This document shows, piece by piece, positions 24,375 through 33,316 of a stretch of 58,864 nt of DNA; the first letter of the stretch is position 1; each line of letters opens with the position of its first letter. Both the position numbers and the translations under genes were made by a program. Source of the stretch: an uncultured SAR116 cluster alpha proteobacterium (GTDB lineage Bacteria; Pseudomonadota; Alphaproteobacteria; Puniceispirillales; Marisalimonadaceae); NCBI GenBank assembly GCA_902595515.1, contig CACJQK010000008.1:1-58864 (forward strand). The letters run 5' to 3'. The notes beneath the pieces are model-generated. The model saw nothing but the letters and a program-made list of their open reading frames with translations, had not been told where the DNA came from and ran no database searches.

Positions 24375-26666
24375 ATGAATAATTTAAATAAAATTCCAAT
24401 TCACGATTCTTCTTTAAGGCAATCCACTGGTCAGGCTATCTATATAGACGATATGCCTGAGCAAGAAAATTTATTGCACGGGGCTCCCGTTCTATCAAAA
24501 GTTGCATGTGGAAAAATTAAAAAAATTAATTCTGATGAATTAAACGGTTTACCATTTTTTACAAAAATAATAACAGCAAAAGACATCCCAGGCGAAAATG
24601 AGATTGGTCCCATTAAAAGGGGTGAACCAGTTTTAGCAAATGAATTCTTTTCATATTTGGGTCAACCTGTTGCAATCGTATTAGCTAAAACACATCAAGA
24701 GGCTATATATGCAAGTAGTTTAGTTGATATTGAGACTGAGTTTACTACTGAACCTATTTTTAATTTAGATGATGCATATAAACAAAAATCTTTTTTAGAA
24801 GATCCCATGATTTTAGAAAAGGGAAATATTAAAAAAGATATGTCGAAATCAAATTATAAATTATCCGGTAATTTTGAGATTGGTGGCCAAGATCATTTTT
24901 ATTTGGAAACTCATGTTGCAATTACATTTCCTGGTGAAAATGATGAATATGTGGTGTGGTCAAGTACCCAGCATCCTACTGAGGTTCAACATGGCATTGG
25001 AAAGATTTTAAATATACCATCGGCTAAAATTGATAGTAAAGTTCGCAGACTTGGTGGCGGTTTTGGCGGAAAGGAGAGCCAGGCAACCATTTTTGCGGCT
25101 ATGTCTGCATTGGGAGCGTATGTAACACAAAAACCTGTAAAGATACGTCTTAACAGACATACTGATATGACGGCTACAGGTAAAAGACATGACTTTAAAG
25201 TCCATTATACGGCTGGTATTACAAACAATGGCAAGATTTTAGCCTTAGATATAAAACTTCTTAGTAACGGTGGAAATGTATTAGACTTGTCTGGTCCTGT
25301 TATGACAAGAGCTTTAACTCATCTTGATAATTGTTACTATATTAAATCACTAAAAGCAGTTGGTTATGTTTGTAAAACCAATACTGTTTCGAATACAGCT
25401 TTTAGGGGTTTTGGCGGTCCACAAGGAATGTTGACTATTGAAAATATACTTTATTCAGTTAGTCAATATTTGCAAAAACCAATAGATGAAATTCGCCGAA
25501 TCAACTATTACTCAAGATTAAATGGTTTTAAAACACCATACGGTCAAATTGTAAAAAACTTGAGGATTGATAGGATTTTGGATGAGGTTTATAAGTTAAG
25601 TGATTATAAAAACAGACTTAGAAATATTAATAAGTTTAACTTAAATCAAAAAGCTAATAATTTGCCTTTTAGAAAAGGTATTGCCTTGATGCCAGCAAAG
25701 TTTGGTATTTCATTTAATAAACCGTCATTAAATCAAGGAGGAGCGTTAGTCCATGTCTACTCTGATGGATCAATTAGATTAAATCATGGTGGGACTGAGA
25801 TGGGCCAAGGGTTGTTCATTAAAGTTGCCCAAGTAGTTGCTGAATGTTTTAAGGTTCCTATTGAACAAATTCACATTACTTCAACTAATACTGCAGAAGT
25901 ACCAAACACCTCAGCTACAGCAGCTTCTTCTGGTTCAGATTTAAATGGCATGGCTGCATGGAATGCATCAAATGTTATAAAAAACAGAATGATCGACCAT
26001 GCTGCAAAATTATTTAAAAAAAATAAAAAAGATATTGTTCTCAGTGAAGGTGGAATTATTTGTGGTAACAGAAGTTTATCTTTTTCAGAGTTAGCATTTT
26101 CCTGTTGGGAAAATCGAATTTCTTTATCTTCTACAGGTTACTATAAAACTCCCAAAATTTCATGGGATCAAGGTAAGTTGAGGGGGCATCCTTATTTTTA
26201 TTTTACATGGGGAGCCGCAATTTCTGAGGCCTTATTAGATATTAATACCGGAGAGAGTAGAATACTAAGAGCTGATATTGTTCAAGATTGTGGAAATTCT
26301 CTTAATGAAAATATTGATATTGGTCAAATTGAAGGAGGTTTTATTCAAGGCTTAGGGTGGTTGACGTGTGAAGAATTATGTTTTTCCAAAGAAGGAAAAT
26401 TACTTACAACTGGACCGTCTACATATAAATTACCTGGCAGTAGAGATATTCCTCAAATCTTCAACGTTAAATTACTAGAAAAAGCAGATAATGAAGAAAA
26501 AACAATCTTTAGATCAAAAGCTGTGGGTGAACCACCTTTACTACTTGCAATTTCTCATTTTCTGGCGCTGAAAGAAGCAATTAGGGCTTCTTCAACAAAT
26601 TCAAAACCAGAGCTTCTTAACTCTCCAGCTACTCCATCTGAGATTTTAAGAGTCTTAAAAGTTTAG
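24375..26666 (+). CDS. xdhB: Xanthine dehydrogenase large (molybdopterin) subunit
   Basis: Molybdenum-cofactor subunit of xanthine dehydrogenase, 763 aa, the usual length. Visible are RRLGGGFGGKESQA (about 226-239), NTAFRGFGGPQGM (about 339-351), GGTEMGQGLFIKVAQV (about 474-489), and VGEPPLLLA near the C-terminus with the catalytic glutamate. The substrate-positioning Arg lies in the AFRGFGG stretch. It ends the xdhAB pair; 138 bp separates it from the 8-oxoguanine deaminase gene. Substrate preference (xanthine rather than aldehyde) is supported by the downstream urate-pathway genes. Confidence 0.95.
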   Translation: MNNLNKIPIHDSSLRQSTGQAIYIDDMPEQENLLHGAPVLSKVACGKIKKINSDELNGLPFFTKIITAKDIPGENEIGPIKRGEPVLANEFFSYLGQPVAIVLAKTHQEAIYASSLVDIETEFTTEPIFNLDDAYKQKSFLEDPMILEKGNIKKDMSKSNYKLSGNFEIGGQDHFYLETHVAITFPGENDEYVVWSSTQHPTEVQHGIGKILNIPSAKIDSKVRRLGGGFGGKESQATIFAAMSALGAYVTQKPVKIRLNRHTDMTATGKRHDFKVHYTAGITNNGKILALDIKLLSNGGNVLDLSGPVMTRALTHLDNCYYIKSLKAVGYVCKTNTVSNTAFRGFGGPQGMLTIENILYSVSQYLQKPIDEIRRINYYSRLNGFKTPYGQIVKNLRIDRILDEVYKLSDYKNRLRNINKFNLNQKANNLPFRKGIALMPAKFGISFNKPSLNQGGALVHVYSDGSIRLNHGGTEMGQGLFIKVAQVVAECFKVPIEQIHITSTNTAEVPNTSATAASSGSDLNGMAAWNASNVIKNRMIDHAAKLFKKNKKDIVLSEGGIICGNRSLSFSELAFSCWENRISLSSTGYYKTPKISWDQGKLRGHPYFYFTWGAAISEALLDINTGESRILRADIVQDCGNSLNENIDIGQIEGGFIQGLGWLTCEELCFSKEGKLLTTGPSTYKLPGSRDIPQIFNVKLLEKADNEEKTIFRSKAVGEPPLLLAISHFLALKEAIRASSTNSKPELLNSPATPSEILRVLKV

Positions 26667-26709
26667 TTATCAACAACATCTTCTTTAACAACTACTATTT
26701 TTGGAATTC

Positions 26710-26722
26710 GTGAAAATTTCAC
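26710..26722. promoter_or_regulatory. 13-bp palindrome GTGAAA-A-TTTCAC (candidate operator)
   Basis: Perfect 6-bp arms around one central base, in the 138-bp gap between xdhB and the 8-oxoguanine deaminase gene. It is placed where an internal promoter for the deaminase would lie. A chance occurrence in AT-rich DNA cannot be excluded. Confidence 0.25.
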
Positions 26723-26804
26723 TCCTCATCTTTACTATAATTATGCATTTAAAAGTTTGATAAATATTGTTATATTACAACACAAAAAAATTTCGAGCTT
26801 GAGT

Positions 26805-28163
26805 ATGAAAATAGCAAATTTATTAATTAAAAATGCTTATATAATTGCAACAATGGATGATGATAGAAAAGAAATATCTAACAAATCTATTTATTGTGAA
26901 AATGGCAAAGTTATTGACATCGGAGATCTTGAAAATTTTAATTATAACCCAGGATTAATAATTGATGCACATGAAATGGTTGTTATACCTGGTTTGGTAA
27001 ATACTCATCATCATTTATTTCAAAATTTGACACGCTGTTATCCTGGCTCCCAAAATGAGTCATTATTTGGATGGCTTACAAATTTATATCCTATTTGGAA
27101 TAAAATATTACCTTCTGATATTTACATTTCAACTTTAATTGGATTATCTGAAATGGTTATTAGTGGGTGTACTACTTCTAGTGATCATCTATACCTCTTT
27201 CCAAATGGATCAAAGCTTGAAAATCAGATTGAAGCAGCAAGTGAGGTTGGTTGTAGGTTTCACGCCACTAGAGGTTCAATGAGTATAGGTGTTAGTAGGG
27301 GTGGCCTTCCACCAGACACACTGACTGAAAATGAAAACTCAATTATAAAAGATTGCCAAAGAGTTATTGAAGATTTTCATGATTCTTCTAAATTTTCAAT
27401 GTTAAAAATTGCTTTAGCACCATGTTCTCCTTTTAGCGTTAGTCAAGATTTGATGAAGGAAACTGCTAAGTTAGCTCGAAATTACTCAGTTAGTATGCAT
27501 ACTCACTTAGCAGAAAATAATGAAGATATTGTTTATACCAAACAAAATTTTGGTATGACCCCAGGTGAGTATATTGAAAACTTAGGTTGGGTTGGAGATG
27601 ATGTTTGGCATGCCCATTGTGTAAAATTAAATGAAGATGAAATTGAATTATTTTCTAGAACGGGTACTGGTATTGCTCATTGTCCTTGTTCAAATATGAG
27701 GCTTGCAAGTGGAATAGCTCCTTTGAGAGCGTGGATAGATAAAGGTGTGAAAGTAGGGTTAGGTGTAGACGGTTCAAGTTCAAACGATAGTGGGTATCTT
27801 TTGAATGAAGCTCGCCAAGCAATGTTATTACAGAGAGTAAACTTAGGTGCCAATAAATTTTCACCAAGAGAAGCGTTATTTACAGCAACAAGGGGTGGTG
27901 CAGAAGTATTAAACAGAAATGATATAGGTCAAATTTCAGTTGGCAAAGCAGCAGATTTTGCGATATATGACATGAACAAAATATCTATGTCTGGAACATG
28001 GAGTGATCCTTTGGCAGCTTTGGTATTATGTACCCCTTTGGAAACTGCTTACACTATTTGCAATGGAGAGGTAATTTCTCAAAATGGTCATTTAAATAAT
28101 TTTGATCTTAATTTATCTTTAGAAAAACATAAGGTCGCATCAATGAGATTGCTAGATTTATAG
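26805..28163 (+). CDS. 8-oxoguanine deaminase / guanine deaminase-like amidohydrolase
   Basis: Metal-dependent amidohydrolase, about 452 aa, of the 8-oxoguanine deaminase type, which converts 8-oxoguanine directly to urate. Diagnostic is GLVNTHHHLFQNLTRCYPG (metal His-x-His near residues 68-70), then LFGWLTNLYPIW, the metal His in MHTHLAENNED, His in VWHAHCVKLNEDE, and Asp in GLGVDGSSSND. I start it at ATG 26805 because the protein family begins with a beta-strand like KIANLLIKNAYIIATMD; the frame is open 16 codons further upstream from a TTG at 26757, with no better ribosome site. It lies in the urate-forming half of the cluster and overlaps the convergent allA gene by 6 bp. Isoxanthopterin or guanine as substrate remains possible. 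Confidence 0.85.
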   Translation: MKIANLLIKNAYIIATMDDDRKEISNKSIYCENGKVIDIGDLENFNYNPGLIIDAHEMVVIPGLVNTHHHLFQNLTRCYPGSQNESLFGWLTNLYPIWNKILPSDIYISTLIGLSEMVISGCTTSSDHLYLFPNGSKLENQIEAASEVGCRFHATRGSMSIGVSRGGLPPDTLTENENSIIKDCQRVIEDFHDSSKFSMLKIALAPCSPFSVSQDLMKETAKLARNYSVSMHTHLAENNEDIVYTKQNFGMTPGEYIENLGWVGDDVWHAHCVKLNEDEIELFSRTGTGIAHCPCSNMRLASGIAPLRAWIDKGVKVGLGVDGSSSNDSGYLLNEARQAMLLQRVNLGANKFSPREALFTATRGGAEVLNRNDIGQISVGKAADFAIYDMNKISMSGTWSDPLAALVLCTPLETAYTICNGEVISQNGHLNNFDLNLSLEKHKVASMRLLDL

Positions 28164-28670
28164 AGTTATAAATCTAGTTTCATTATTTGTGAAATGATAT
28201 TCTTTTAAATTAATAGAAGTATCTTCTTGATCATTTATTCTATCAATCACCCAAAAATCTTGTTTCTTTTTAACTAAAAGAGGGTGGTGCCAAACATTTT
28301 TATTATATGTAATACCAGTATCCCCATTTACATGGAAACATCTTAAAGTATCTAAATTTGGTAAATCGTTTTTTTCTTCACTAACAACTATTAACCAATC
28401 ATAATCTTGAATTGGAAGAAAGCTTTGTGAGGCAACAGGATGTTTTTCCATAATCTTTATTTTTATAGGAAGGTCTCTTGGTAAACCAGAAAATATAGAA
28501 ATACCTGAATTTCCATCTTTACTCTCTAAATCTAACTGAGAAATATTATGATATCTTGTGGTGGTTCCTTGATTGATAGTGCGTAATTCTGATGCATTTT
28601 TCTTTTTTAAAACATTCCCAAATCTAGAAAAAATATTAGAATCTAATTTTTCGATTGGAATGTTATTCAT
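28158..28670 (-). CDS. allA: Ureidoglycolate lyase
   Basis: Enzyme that splits (S)-ureidoglycolate to glyoxylate and urea, 170 aa, cupin fold. The protein begins IPIEKLDSNIFSRFGNVLKK and has the family stretch TRYHNISQLDL, EKHPVASQSFLPI (about 95-107), and YNKNVWHHPLL (about 132-142) where active-site histidines lie. It is the last gene of the minus-strand unit and is preceded by allantoicase with one base between stop and start. With allantoicase it completes the path to glyoxylate. Its 3' end overlaps the convergent deaminase gene by 6 bp. Confidence 0.9.
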   Translation of the reverse strand: MNNIPIEKLDSNIFSRFGNVLKKKNASELRTINQGTTTRYHNISQLDLESKDGNSGISIFSGLPRDLPIKIKIMEKHPVASQSFLPIQDYDWLIVVSEEKNDLPNLDTLRCFHVNGDTGITYNKNVWHHPLLVKKKQDFWVIDRINDQEDTSINLKEYHFTNNETRFITL

Positions 28671-28671
28671 T

Positions 28672-29664
28672 TTATAATTTCAAACCAAAAATTCTTAATC
28701 TTGACACCCCTCCGTCAGGATAAATATTTAATCTTACATGAGTTACACCTTCAATTAACGTATCATCAACTTTGTAATTATGTATTTTGTCTGCTTGAAG
28801 TTTTGATTTTTCCAAGATGTATTTCCAGTTCTCTGAGTCATTAATCATTTCTTCTAAACCTTTTTTTTCATCAAAGTTTGAGACTTGTAATGATGCTTGA
28901 TCTGGGTAATTTCCTTTAAAATGAGCGGTATCTATTTCAATTTTTTTAATTGAACCCTTAGTTGCTAATTTAATTATAATCCAGTCGTTACCAGGTTCTC
29001 TTCTCCTTCTTGTTTCCCAACCATCACCCATCGTTTTTCCTCTTCCATCAGATAGAAGAGCAGATACGTCACCATAATGAGCATTGTTATAAGCAACAAT
29101 AGAACCACCTAATTTTAAAGATGATAATTCAATCAGATCATTTTTATTATCATAATTATCCCAATTAAGTTTTACTTCACCAAATAATCTTAATCTTGCA
29201 ACCCCTCCGTCAGGAAAAATTTGTAATTTTATGTAATTAATCTTTGTTTTTGATTCAATTTTAAATTTATTAATAGAATCACCTTTTAAAGATGTTTTAG
29301 AGAGTATTTCAATCCAGTCTGAGTCTTTACTAGGTTTTTGATGACTATATAGACCTTCAATTGAAGCAAAAGGAGGAAAATTTCCAGTAAAAAAACTTGT
29401 ATCAATATCTATCTCAGTAATAATTCCTGGAGATCCTAATTGTATTATAGCCCAATCATTGCCACCATCTCTTCTTCTTTTACTCTCCCATCCATCCATC
29501 CACTTTCCATGCTCATCATATTTGTCTTCAATGAATACTGGTTCTTTGTCATCTAGCATACGGGAAGCTTCACCGAAGAAATCATCAGAAACTTCAATTA
29601 TTTCTGTGCCAATTTTTGGAGAGGCTAAATTAGTTAAATTTTGATTTTTATTGTTTGCACTCAT
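28672..29664 (-). CDS. alc: Allantoicase
   Basis: Hydrolyses allantoate to (S)-ureidoglycolate and urea, 330 aa, normal length. The protein consists of the two internally repeated allantoicase domains, visible as duplicated blocks: GWESKRRRDGGNDWAIIQLG and GWETRRRREPGNDWIIIKLA, and again DGGVARLRLFGEV and DGGVSRLRIFGL. N-terminal LTNLASPKIGTEIIEVSDDF is typical. It sits between the hydantoinase-like gene (17 bp upstream) and allA (one-base spacing). The route it defines releases urea, in contrast to the allC/allE route that releases ammonia. Confidence 0.95.
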   Translation of the reverse strand: MSANNKNQNLTNLASPKIGTEIIEVSDDFFGEASRMLDDKEPVFIEDKYDEHGKWMDGWESKRRRDGGNDWAIIQLGSPGIITEIDIDTSFFTGNFPPFASIEGLYSHQKPSKDSDWIEILSKTSLKGDSINKFKIESKTKINYIKLQIFPDGGVARLRLFGEVKLNWDNYDNKNDLIELSSLKLGGSIVAYNNAHYGDVSALLSDGRGKTMGDGWETRRRREPGNDWIIIKLATKGSIKKIEIDTAHFKGNYPDQASLQVSNFDEKKGLEEMINDSENWKYILEKSKLQADKIHNYKVDDTLIEGVTHVRLNIYPDGGVSRLRIFGLKL

Positions 29665-29680
29665 TTTTTTTCCTATTTAT

Positions 29681-31087
29681 TTAAAGCATACAAAAATCTC
29701 TAGAAATATATTTTCCTAAATTTTTGTTAACTATGAAATCATTCTTATCGTAAATTTTATTACCTCTTAGCCAAGTTTGTATTGGCCATCCAGTAATATC
29801 TAAACCTTCATAAGGAGTATAATCAGAGCCATGGCTTAGATTAATTTGTTGAATTTTATTTTTTTTATTAGGATCCCAAATTGTTATATCGGCATCAGAT
29901 CCAACCTTAATTGATCCTTTTTGAGGATAAAGGCCATACATTTTGGCAGGGTTAGTAGAAGTCAGCTCTACAAACCTTTCCACGCTTATTCTATTTTTGC
30001 TAACACCTTCAGAAAACAAAATTGGCAATCTTGTTTCTACTCCTGGAATACCATTTGGAACCCATTTAAATGATGTTCTTGCTCCAGGCCTGTCTTTACC
30101 CTTACTATCCTTGAAACGGAATGGACAATGATCTGATGAAAAGATATCGAAAGTTCCATCGATTAATCCATCCCAAATAGCTTGTTGACTTTCTAAATCT
30201 CTTGGTGGAGGAGAGCATACGTATTTTGCTCCCTCAAAATCCATATTTAATCCTTTCATATCATCTTCAGTTAAACAAATATACTGAGGGCAAGTTTCAG
30301 AAAAAATTTTAATTCCTTTGTCTTTTGCCCATTTAATTTGAGATAGTGCTTCTTCTCCCGAAACATGAACAATCACAATTGGAATATCAACTACTTGGGC
30401 ATGACTTATGGCTCTATGTGTTGCTTCTCTTTCTACAATTTGGGGCCTAGACAGCCCGTGATAATAAGGAGCTAATTTTCCTTCATCCTCTAATTTTTTA
30501 GTTAAAAATCTAATAGCATCATATCCTTCAGCATGTACCATAACTAACGTTTTCTCATTTTTTGCCACTTCGAAAACTTTCAAGAGTTCTTCATCATTCA
30601 AAACTAGATCATCATATGTCATAAATACTTTGAAAGAGGTATAACCATCTCTTGCAAGTGCAGGGAGCTCTTGTCCTAAAACTTGTGGTGAAGGATCGCT
30701 TATGATCAAGTGAAATGAAGTGTCTACATACAAATTTCCATTAGCCTTTTTATGATAATTTTCTACACAATCTCTGAGAGACTGTCCTTTTTCTTGCATA
30801 GCAAAAGGTAAAACTGTGGTATTACCTCCAGCTGCGGCAGATTTTGTAGCGCTTTGAAAGTTGTCAGCCATTTCAACGTCTGGTCCTGATGGTTGATCTA
30901 TGTGAACATGGGCATCTATACCGCCAGGCAAAACTAATAGGTTAGAAACATCCTCTACAACTTTTGCTTCAGCATTAATCTCCCCTATTTCACAAATTTT
31001 TCCTTCAGCAACAGCAATGTCACAGTCTTCTATACCATTTTCAGTTACTGTTTTTCCATTTTTAAAAATTATGTCAAAGTTTTTCAT
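29681..31087 (-). CDS. Dihydropyrimidinase/hydantoinase family amidohydrolase
   Basis: Cyclic-amide hydrolase of the dihydropyrimidinase/D-hydantoinase type, 468 aa. The binuclear metal site is complete: His60 and His62 in GGIDAHVHID, the carboxylated lysine Lys153 in SFKVFMTY, His185, His241 and Asp319 in SSDHCPF. SFKVFMTY is a dihydropyrimidinase signature; AllB allantoinases have a different sequence here. Lying between PuuD and allantoicase genes, it is nevertheless positioned exactly where an allantoinase is expected, so it may hydrolyse allantoin, or a related hydantoin, or dihydrouracil. A second allantoinase candidate (PuuE type) is encoded at 35025. Start ATG, 17 bp after the puuD stop. 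Confidence 0.88.
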   Translation of the reverse strand: MKNFDIIFKNGKTVTENGIEDCDIAVAEGKICEIGEINAEAKVVEDVSNLLVLPGGIDAHVHIDQPSGPDVEMADNFQSATKSAAAGGNTTVLPFAMQEKGQSLRDCVENYHKKANGNLYVDTSFHLIISDPSPQVLGQELPALARDGYTSFKVFMTYDDLVLNDEELLKVFEVAKNEKTLVMVHAEGYDAIRFLTKKLEDEGKLAPYYHGLSRPQIVEREATHRAISHAQVVDIPIVIVHVSGEEALSQIKWAKDKGIKIFSETCPQYICLTEDDMKGLNMDFEGAKYVCSPPPRDLESQQAIWDGLIDGTFDIFSSDHCPFRFKDSKGKDRPGARTSFKWVPNGIPGVETRLPILFSEGVSKNRISVERFVELTSTNPAKMYGLYPQKGSIKVGSDADITIWDPNKKNKIQQINLSHGSDYTPYEGLDITGWPIQTWLRGNKIYDKNDFIVNKNLGKYISRDFCML

Positions 31088-31104
31088 GAACTATTCTCCA
31101 ATGA

Positions 31105-32328
31105 TTATTTATTTTTCAGATTACGAACACTCATATAAAGTTGATTAATTAAACTTCGTTCATTTTCTTCAAGAAAAGAGATATTTCCAGGTGGCATCGC
31201 ATAGGATAACACAGACTGTTTATATATATTCTCAATGTTATTAATTATATCTGTGGATGTTTCTAAATTGACTAATTTTGGTGCATTTTTCAAATTTTCC
31301 CACAAAGGCTCTTTCGCATGACACATTGAACATTTAGATACAATTATTTCTTGAGCACTTTCCAAAGTTTTTTCTGGGATTAGTTCGATCAAAGTAGCTG
31401 TGTTTTTTACGTCATTTATTTTTGGTTTACCCAAGTCTGAAATATAAAAAATTATTAACCCTAGAACAATTATTGGAACATATACCCAATAAGGTGGCTT
31501 GGCTCCAGTATGTTTAATATTAAAAAAATGTCTTATTAGTGCACCAATTATCAGAATTATTGAAATGATCATCCATGAATATTCTGTCGCATAAATCAAT
31601 GGATAATGATTTGAAATCATGATAAAAATTACTGGTAATGTTAAATAATTGTTATGAAGAGATCGCTGTTTTGCAATAGTACCATGAATTGGGTTAGGTG
31701 TCTCATTTGCAAGTAAACTAGCGACAACTTTTTTTTGGCCAGGAATTATGATGATAAGAACATTAGCAACCATAATTGTACCTAAAACTGTCCCTATCTG
31801 CATAAATGCGCCTCTATAACTAAATATTTCAGAATAAGCCCACGACATGAAAGTGATTAAAATAAATATAGAACTGATTAATACATAGATATTTGTTTTT
31901 AATGATAATCTGCATACGAAATCATAAATTACCCAACCAAAAACAATACCTAGTACAGAAATGATTACAGCTTCATATTTTTCTAAATCATATTTGACAA
32001 TATCAATCATGTATAATTCAGCGCCTGCGTAATATATAAGAGCTAATAATGCAAAACCTGAAACCCAAGTTGCATATGCTTCCCATTTAAACCAGGTTAA
32101 TTCTGAAGGCATTTTGGACGGTGCAACAAGATATTTAACTAAGTGATAAAATCCACCTCCATGAACTTGCCAAGCTTCTCCATGAGATTTATCTGGAAGA
32201 TTATTATTTTGTTTTAAACTTAAATCTAACGCAATAAAATAAAAGCTTGAGCCAATCCATGCAATGCCTGCAATTACATGGAACCATCTTAAAATTAATT
32301 CAGTCCATTCTTCTAATAAAAATATCAA
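31105..32328 (-). CDS. puuD: Membrane-bound urate oxidase with C-terminal cytochrome c (PuuD)
   Basis: Oxidises urate to 5-hydroxyisourate at the inner membrane, passing electrons to the respiratory chain instead of oxygen, 407 aa. The N-terminal part has about 8 membrane helices starting with WTELILRWFHVIAGIAWIG and containing GEAWQVHGGGFYHLVKYL (conserved His). The C-terminus is a c-type cytochrome: CSMCH (residues 333-337) with likely axial Met378 in AMPPGN. This architecture is PuuD as described in alphaproteobacteria; soluble uricase or HpxO are not seen in the window. It follows uraH with a 3-bp gap. Confidence 0.95.
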   Translation of the reverse strand: MIFLLEEWTELILRWFHVIAGIAWIGSSFYFIALDLSLKQNNNLPDKSHGEAWQVHGGGFYHLVKYLVAPSKMPSELTWFKWEAYATWVSGFALLALIYYAGAELYMIDIVKYDLEKYEAVIISVLGIVFGWVIYDFVCRLSLKTNIYVLISSIFILITFMSWAYSEIFSYRGAFMQIGTVLGTIMVANVLIIIIPGQKKVVASLLANETPNPIHGTIAKQRSLHNNYLTLPVIFIMISNHYPLIYATEYSWMIISIILIIGALIRHFFNIKHTGAKPPYWVYVPIIVLGLIIFYISDLGKPKINDVKNTATLIELIPEKTLESAQEIIVSKCSMCHAKEPLWENLKNAPKLVNLETSTDIINNIENIYKQSVLSYAMPPGNISFLEENERSLINQLYMSVRNLKNK

Positions 32329-32331
32329 AAA

Positions 32332-32682
32332 TTAGCTCCCTCTGTAAGTACTATAGCCAAAGGGAGATAGTAATAATGGCACATGGTAATGTTCAGATTT
32401 ATTATTTACAAAAAATCTAATGGGTATTTTATCAAGAAAAACATGTTTAAGGTCACTATTTTGTTTTTTTAGATAGTCACCAGCAAAAAACAATAATTCG
32501 TAATGAATTTCTTCTAAGCTTTCAGCAGTTAACAATGGTTCGTCAATTCTACCATCCTCATTAGTCAAAACAGTTTTGATCAATATTTTTTCAATATTAA
32601 ATATTTTGTATAATTCAATTTTTAATTCTACTGCGGGTTTACCCTTGCTAGTATCTAAAACATGAGTTGAAAGACCCGCCAT
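32332..32682 (-). CDS. uraH: 5-hydroxyisourate hydrolase (transthyretin-like)
   Basis: Hydrolyses 5-hydroxyisourate to OHCU, 116 aa. The N-terminal signature is LSTHVLDTSKGKPA with the catalytic His7, and the protein ends in the diagnostic YRGS. HYHVPLLLSPFGYSTYRGS (residues 98-116) matches the family end, with the conserved His. It heads the minus-strand urate unit. The 68-bp gap to the divergent uraD gene must hold both promoters. No signal peptide is seen, so the protein is cytoplasmic and the product of PuuD must be available on the inner side. Confidence 0.95.
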   Translation of the reverse strand: MAGLSTHVLDTSKGKPAVELKIELYKIFNIEKILIKTVLTNEDGRIDEPLLTAESLEEIHYELLFFAGDYLKKQNSDLKHVFLDKIPIRFFVNNKSEHYHVPLLLSPFGYSTYRGS

Positions 32683-32750
32683 ATTTTTCTCTATTTAAAT
32701 TTGTATAAAGTATGTTTAAATTCACTGATATAATAATGTCAGGTAAAATA

Positions 32751-33272
32751 ATGTACAATAAAACTTTCAAATTTCTTTCTAAAAAAATGGAAAGAGAAGA
32801 AATAATAGATCTACTAAAAAGTGTTTATGAGCATTCTAAATGGGTACCAGAAAGATTGTTTAATGAGAATATTAATGAGATTCAAACAAAAGAAGAATTA
32901 CAATTGATGATGAAAAAAATTGTTGATAATTCTTCAGAAACAGAGAAATTAAATTTGATTAATGCTCATCCTGAACTTGGAAAAAAACTTCAAAAAAAAG
33001 AAAAATTAACAAAGTTTTCGGAAGATGAACAAAAGTCTGCTGGTTTAGATCAATGCTCTGATGAAGAATTTAAAATTTTAACTAATCTCAACAATGAATA
33101 TAGATTAAAATTTAAATTTCCATTTATAATTGCAGTTAAAGGTTTAAATAAAAATCAAATCATAGATAATATGCAAAAGAGGGTTAATAACTGCAAAACT
33201 AAAGAATTTGAAACTGCTATTAGTGAAATTCACAAAATTGCTGAACTAAGAATTAAAGATTTGACTTATTAA
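32751..33272 (+). CDS. uraD: OHCU decarboxylase
   Basis: Decarboxylates 2-oxo-4-hydroxy-4-carboxy-5-ureidoimidazoline stereospecifically to (S)-allantoin, about 173 aa. Family stretches are VYEHSKWVPERLF, INAHPELGKKL with the catalytic His, SAGLDQCSDEEF, and LNNEYRLKFKFPFIIAVKG near the C-terminus. I choose ATG 32751 because an AGG lies 7 nt upstream and the family starts shortly before the FLS helix; in-frame ATGs at 32712 and 32736 would add 13 or 5 residues of no obvious use. It is divergent from uraH and begins the plus-strand half of the ureide cluster. Confidence 0.92.
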   Translation: MYNKTFKFLSKKMEREEIIDLLKSVYEHSKWVPERLFNENINEIQTKEELQLMMKKIVDNSSETEKLNLINAHPELGKKLQKKEKLTKFSEDEQKSAGLDQCSDEEFKILTNLNNEYRLKFKFPFIIAVKGLNKNQIIDNMQKRVNNCKTKEFETAISEIHKIAELRIKDLTY

Positions 33273-33316
33273 CTAGCTAATTTAATTTTTATTTCAGATA
33301 AATTTTAGGAAGGTAA

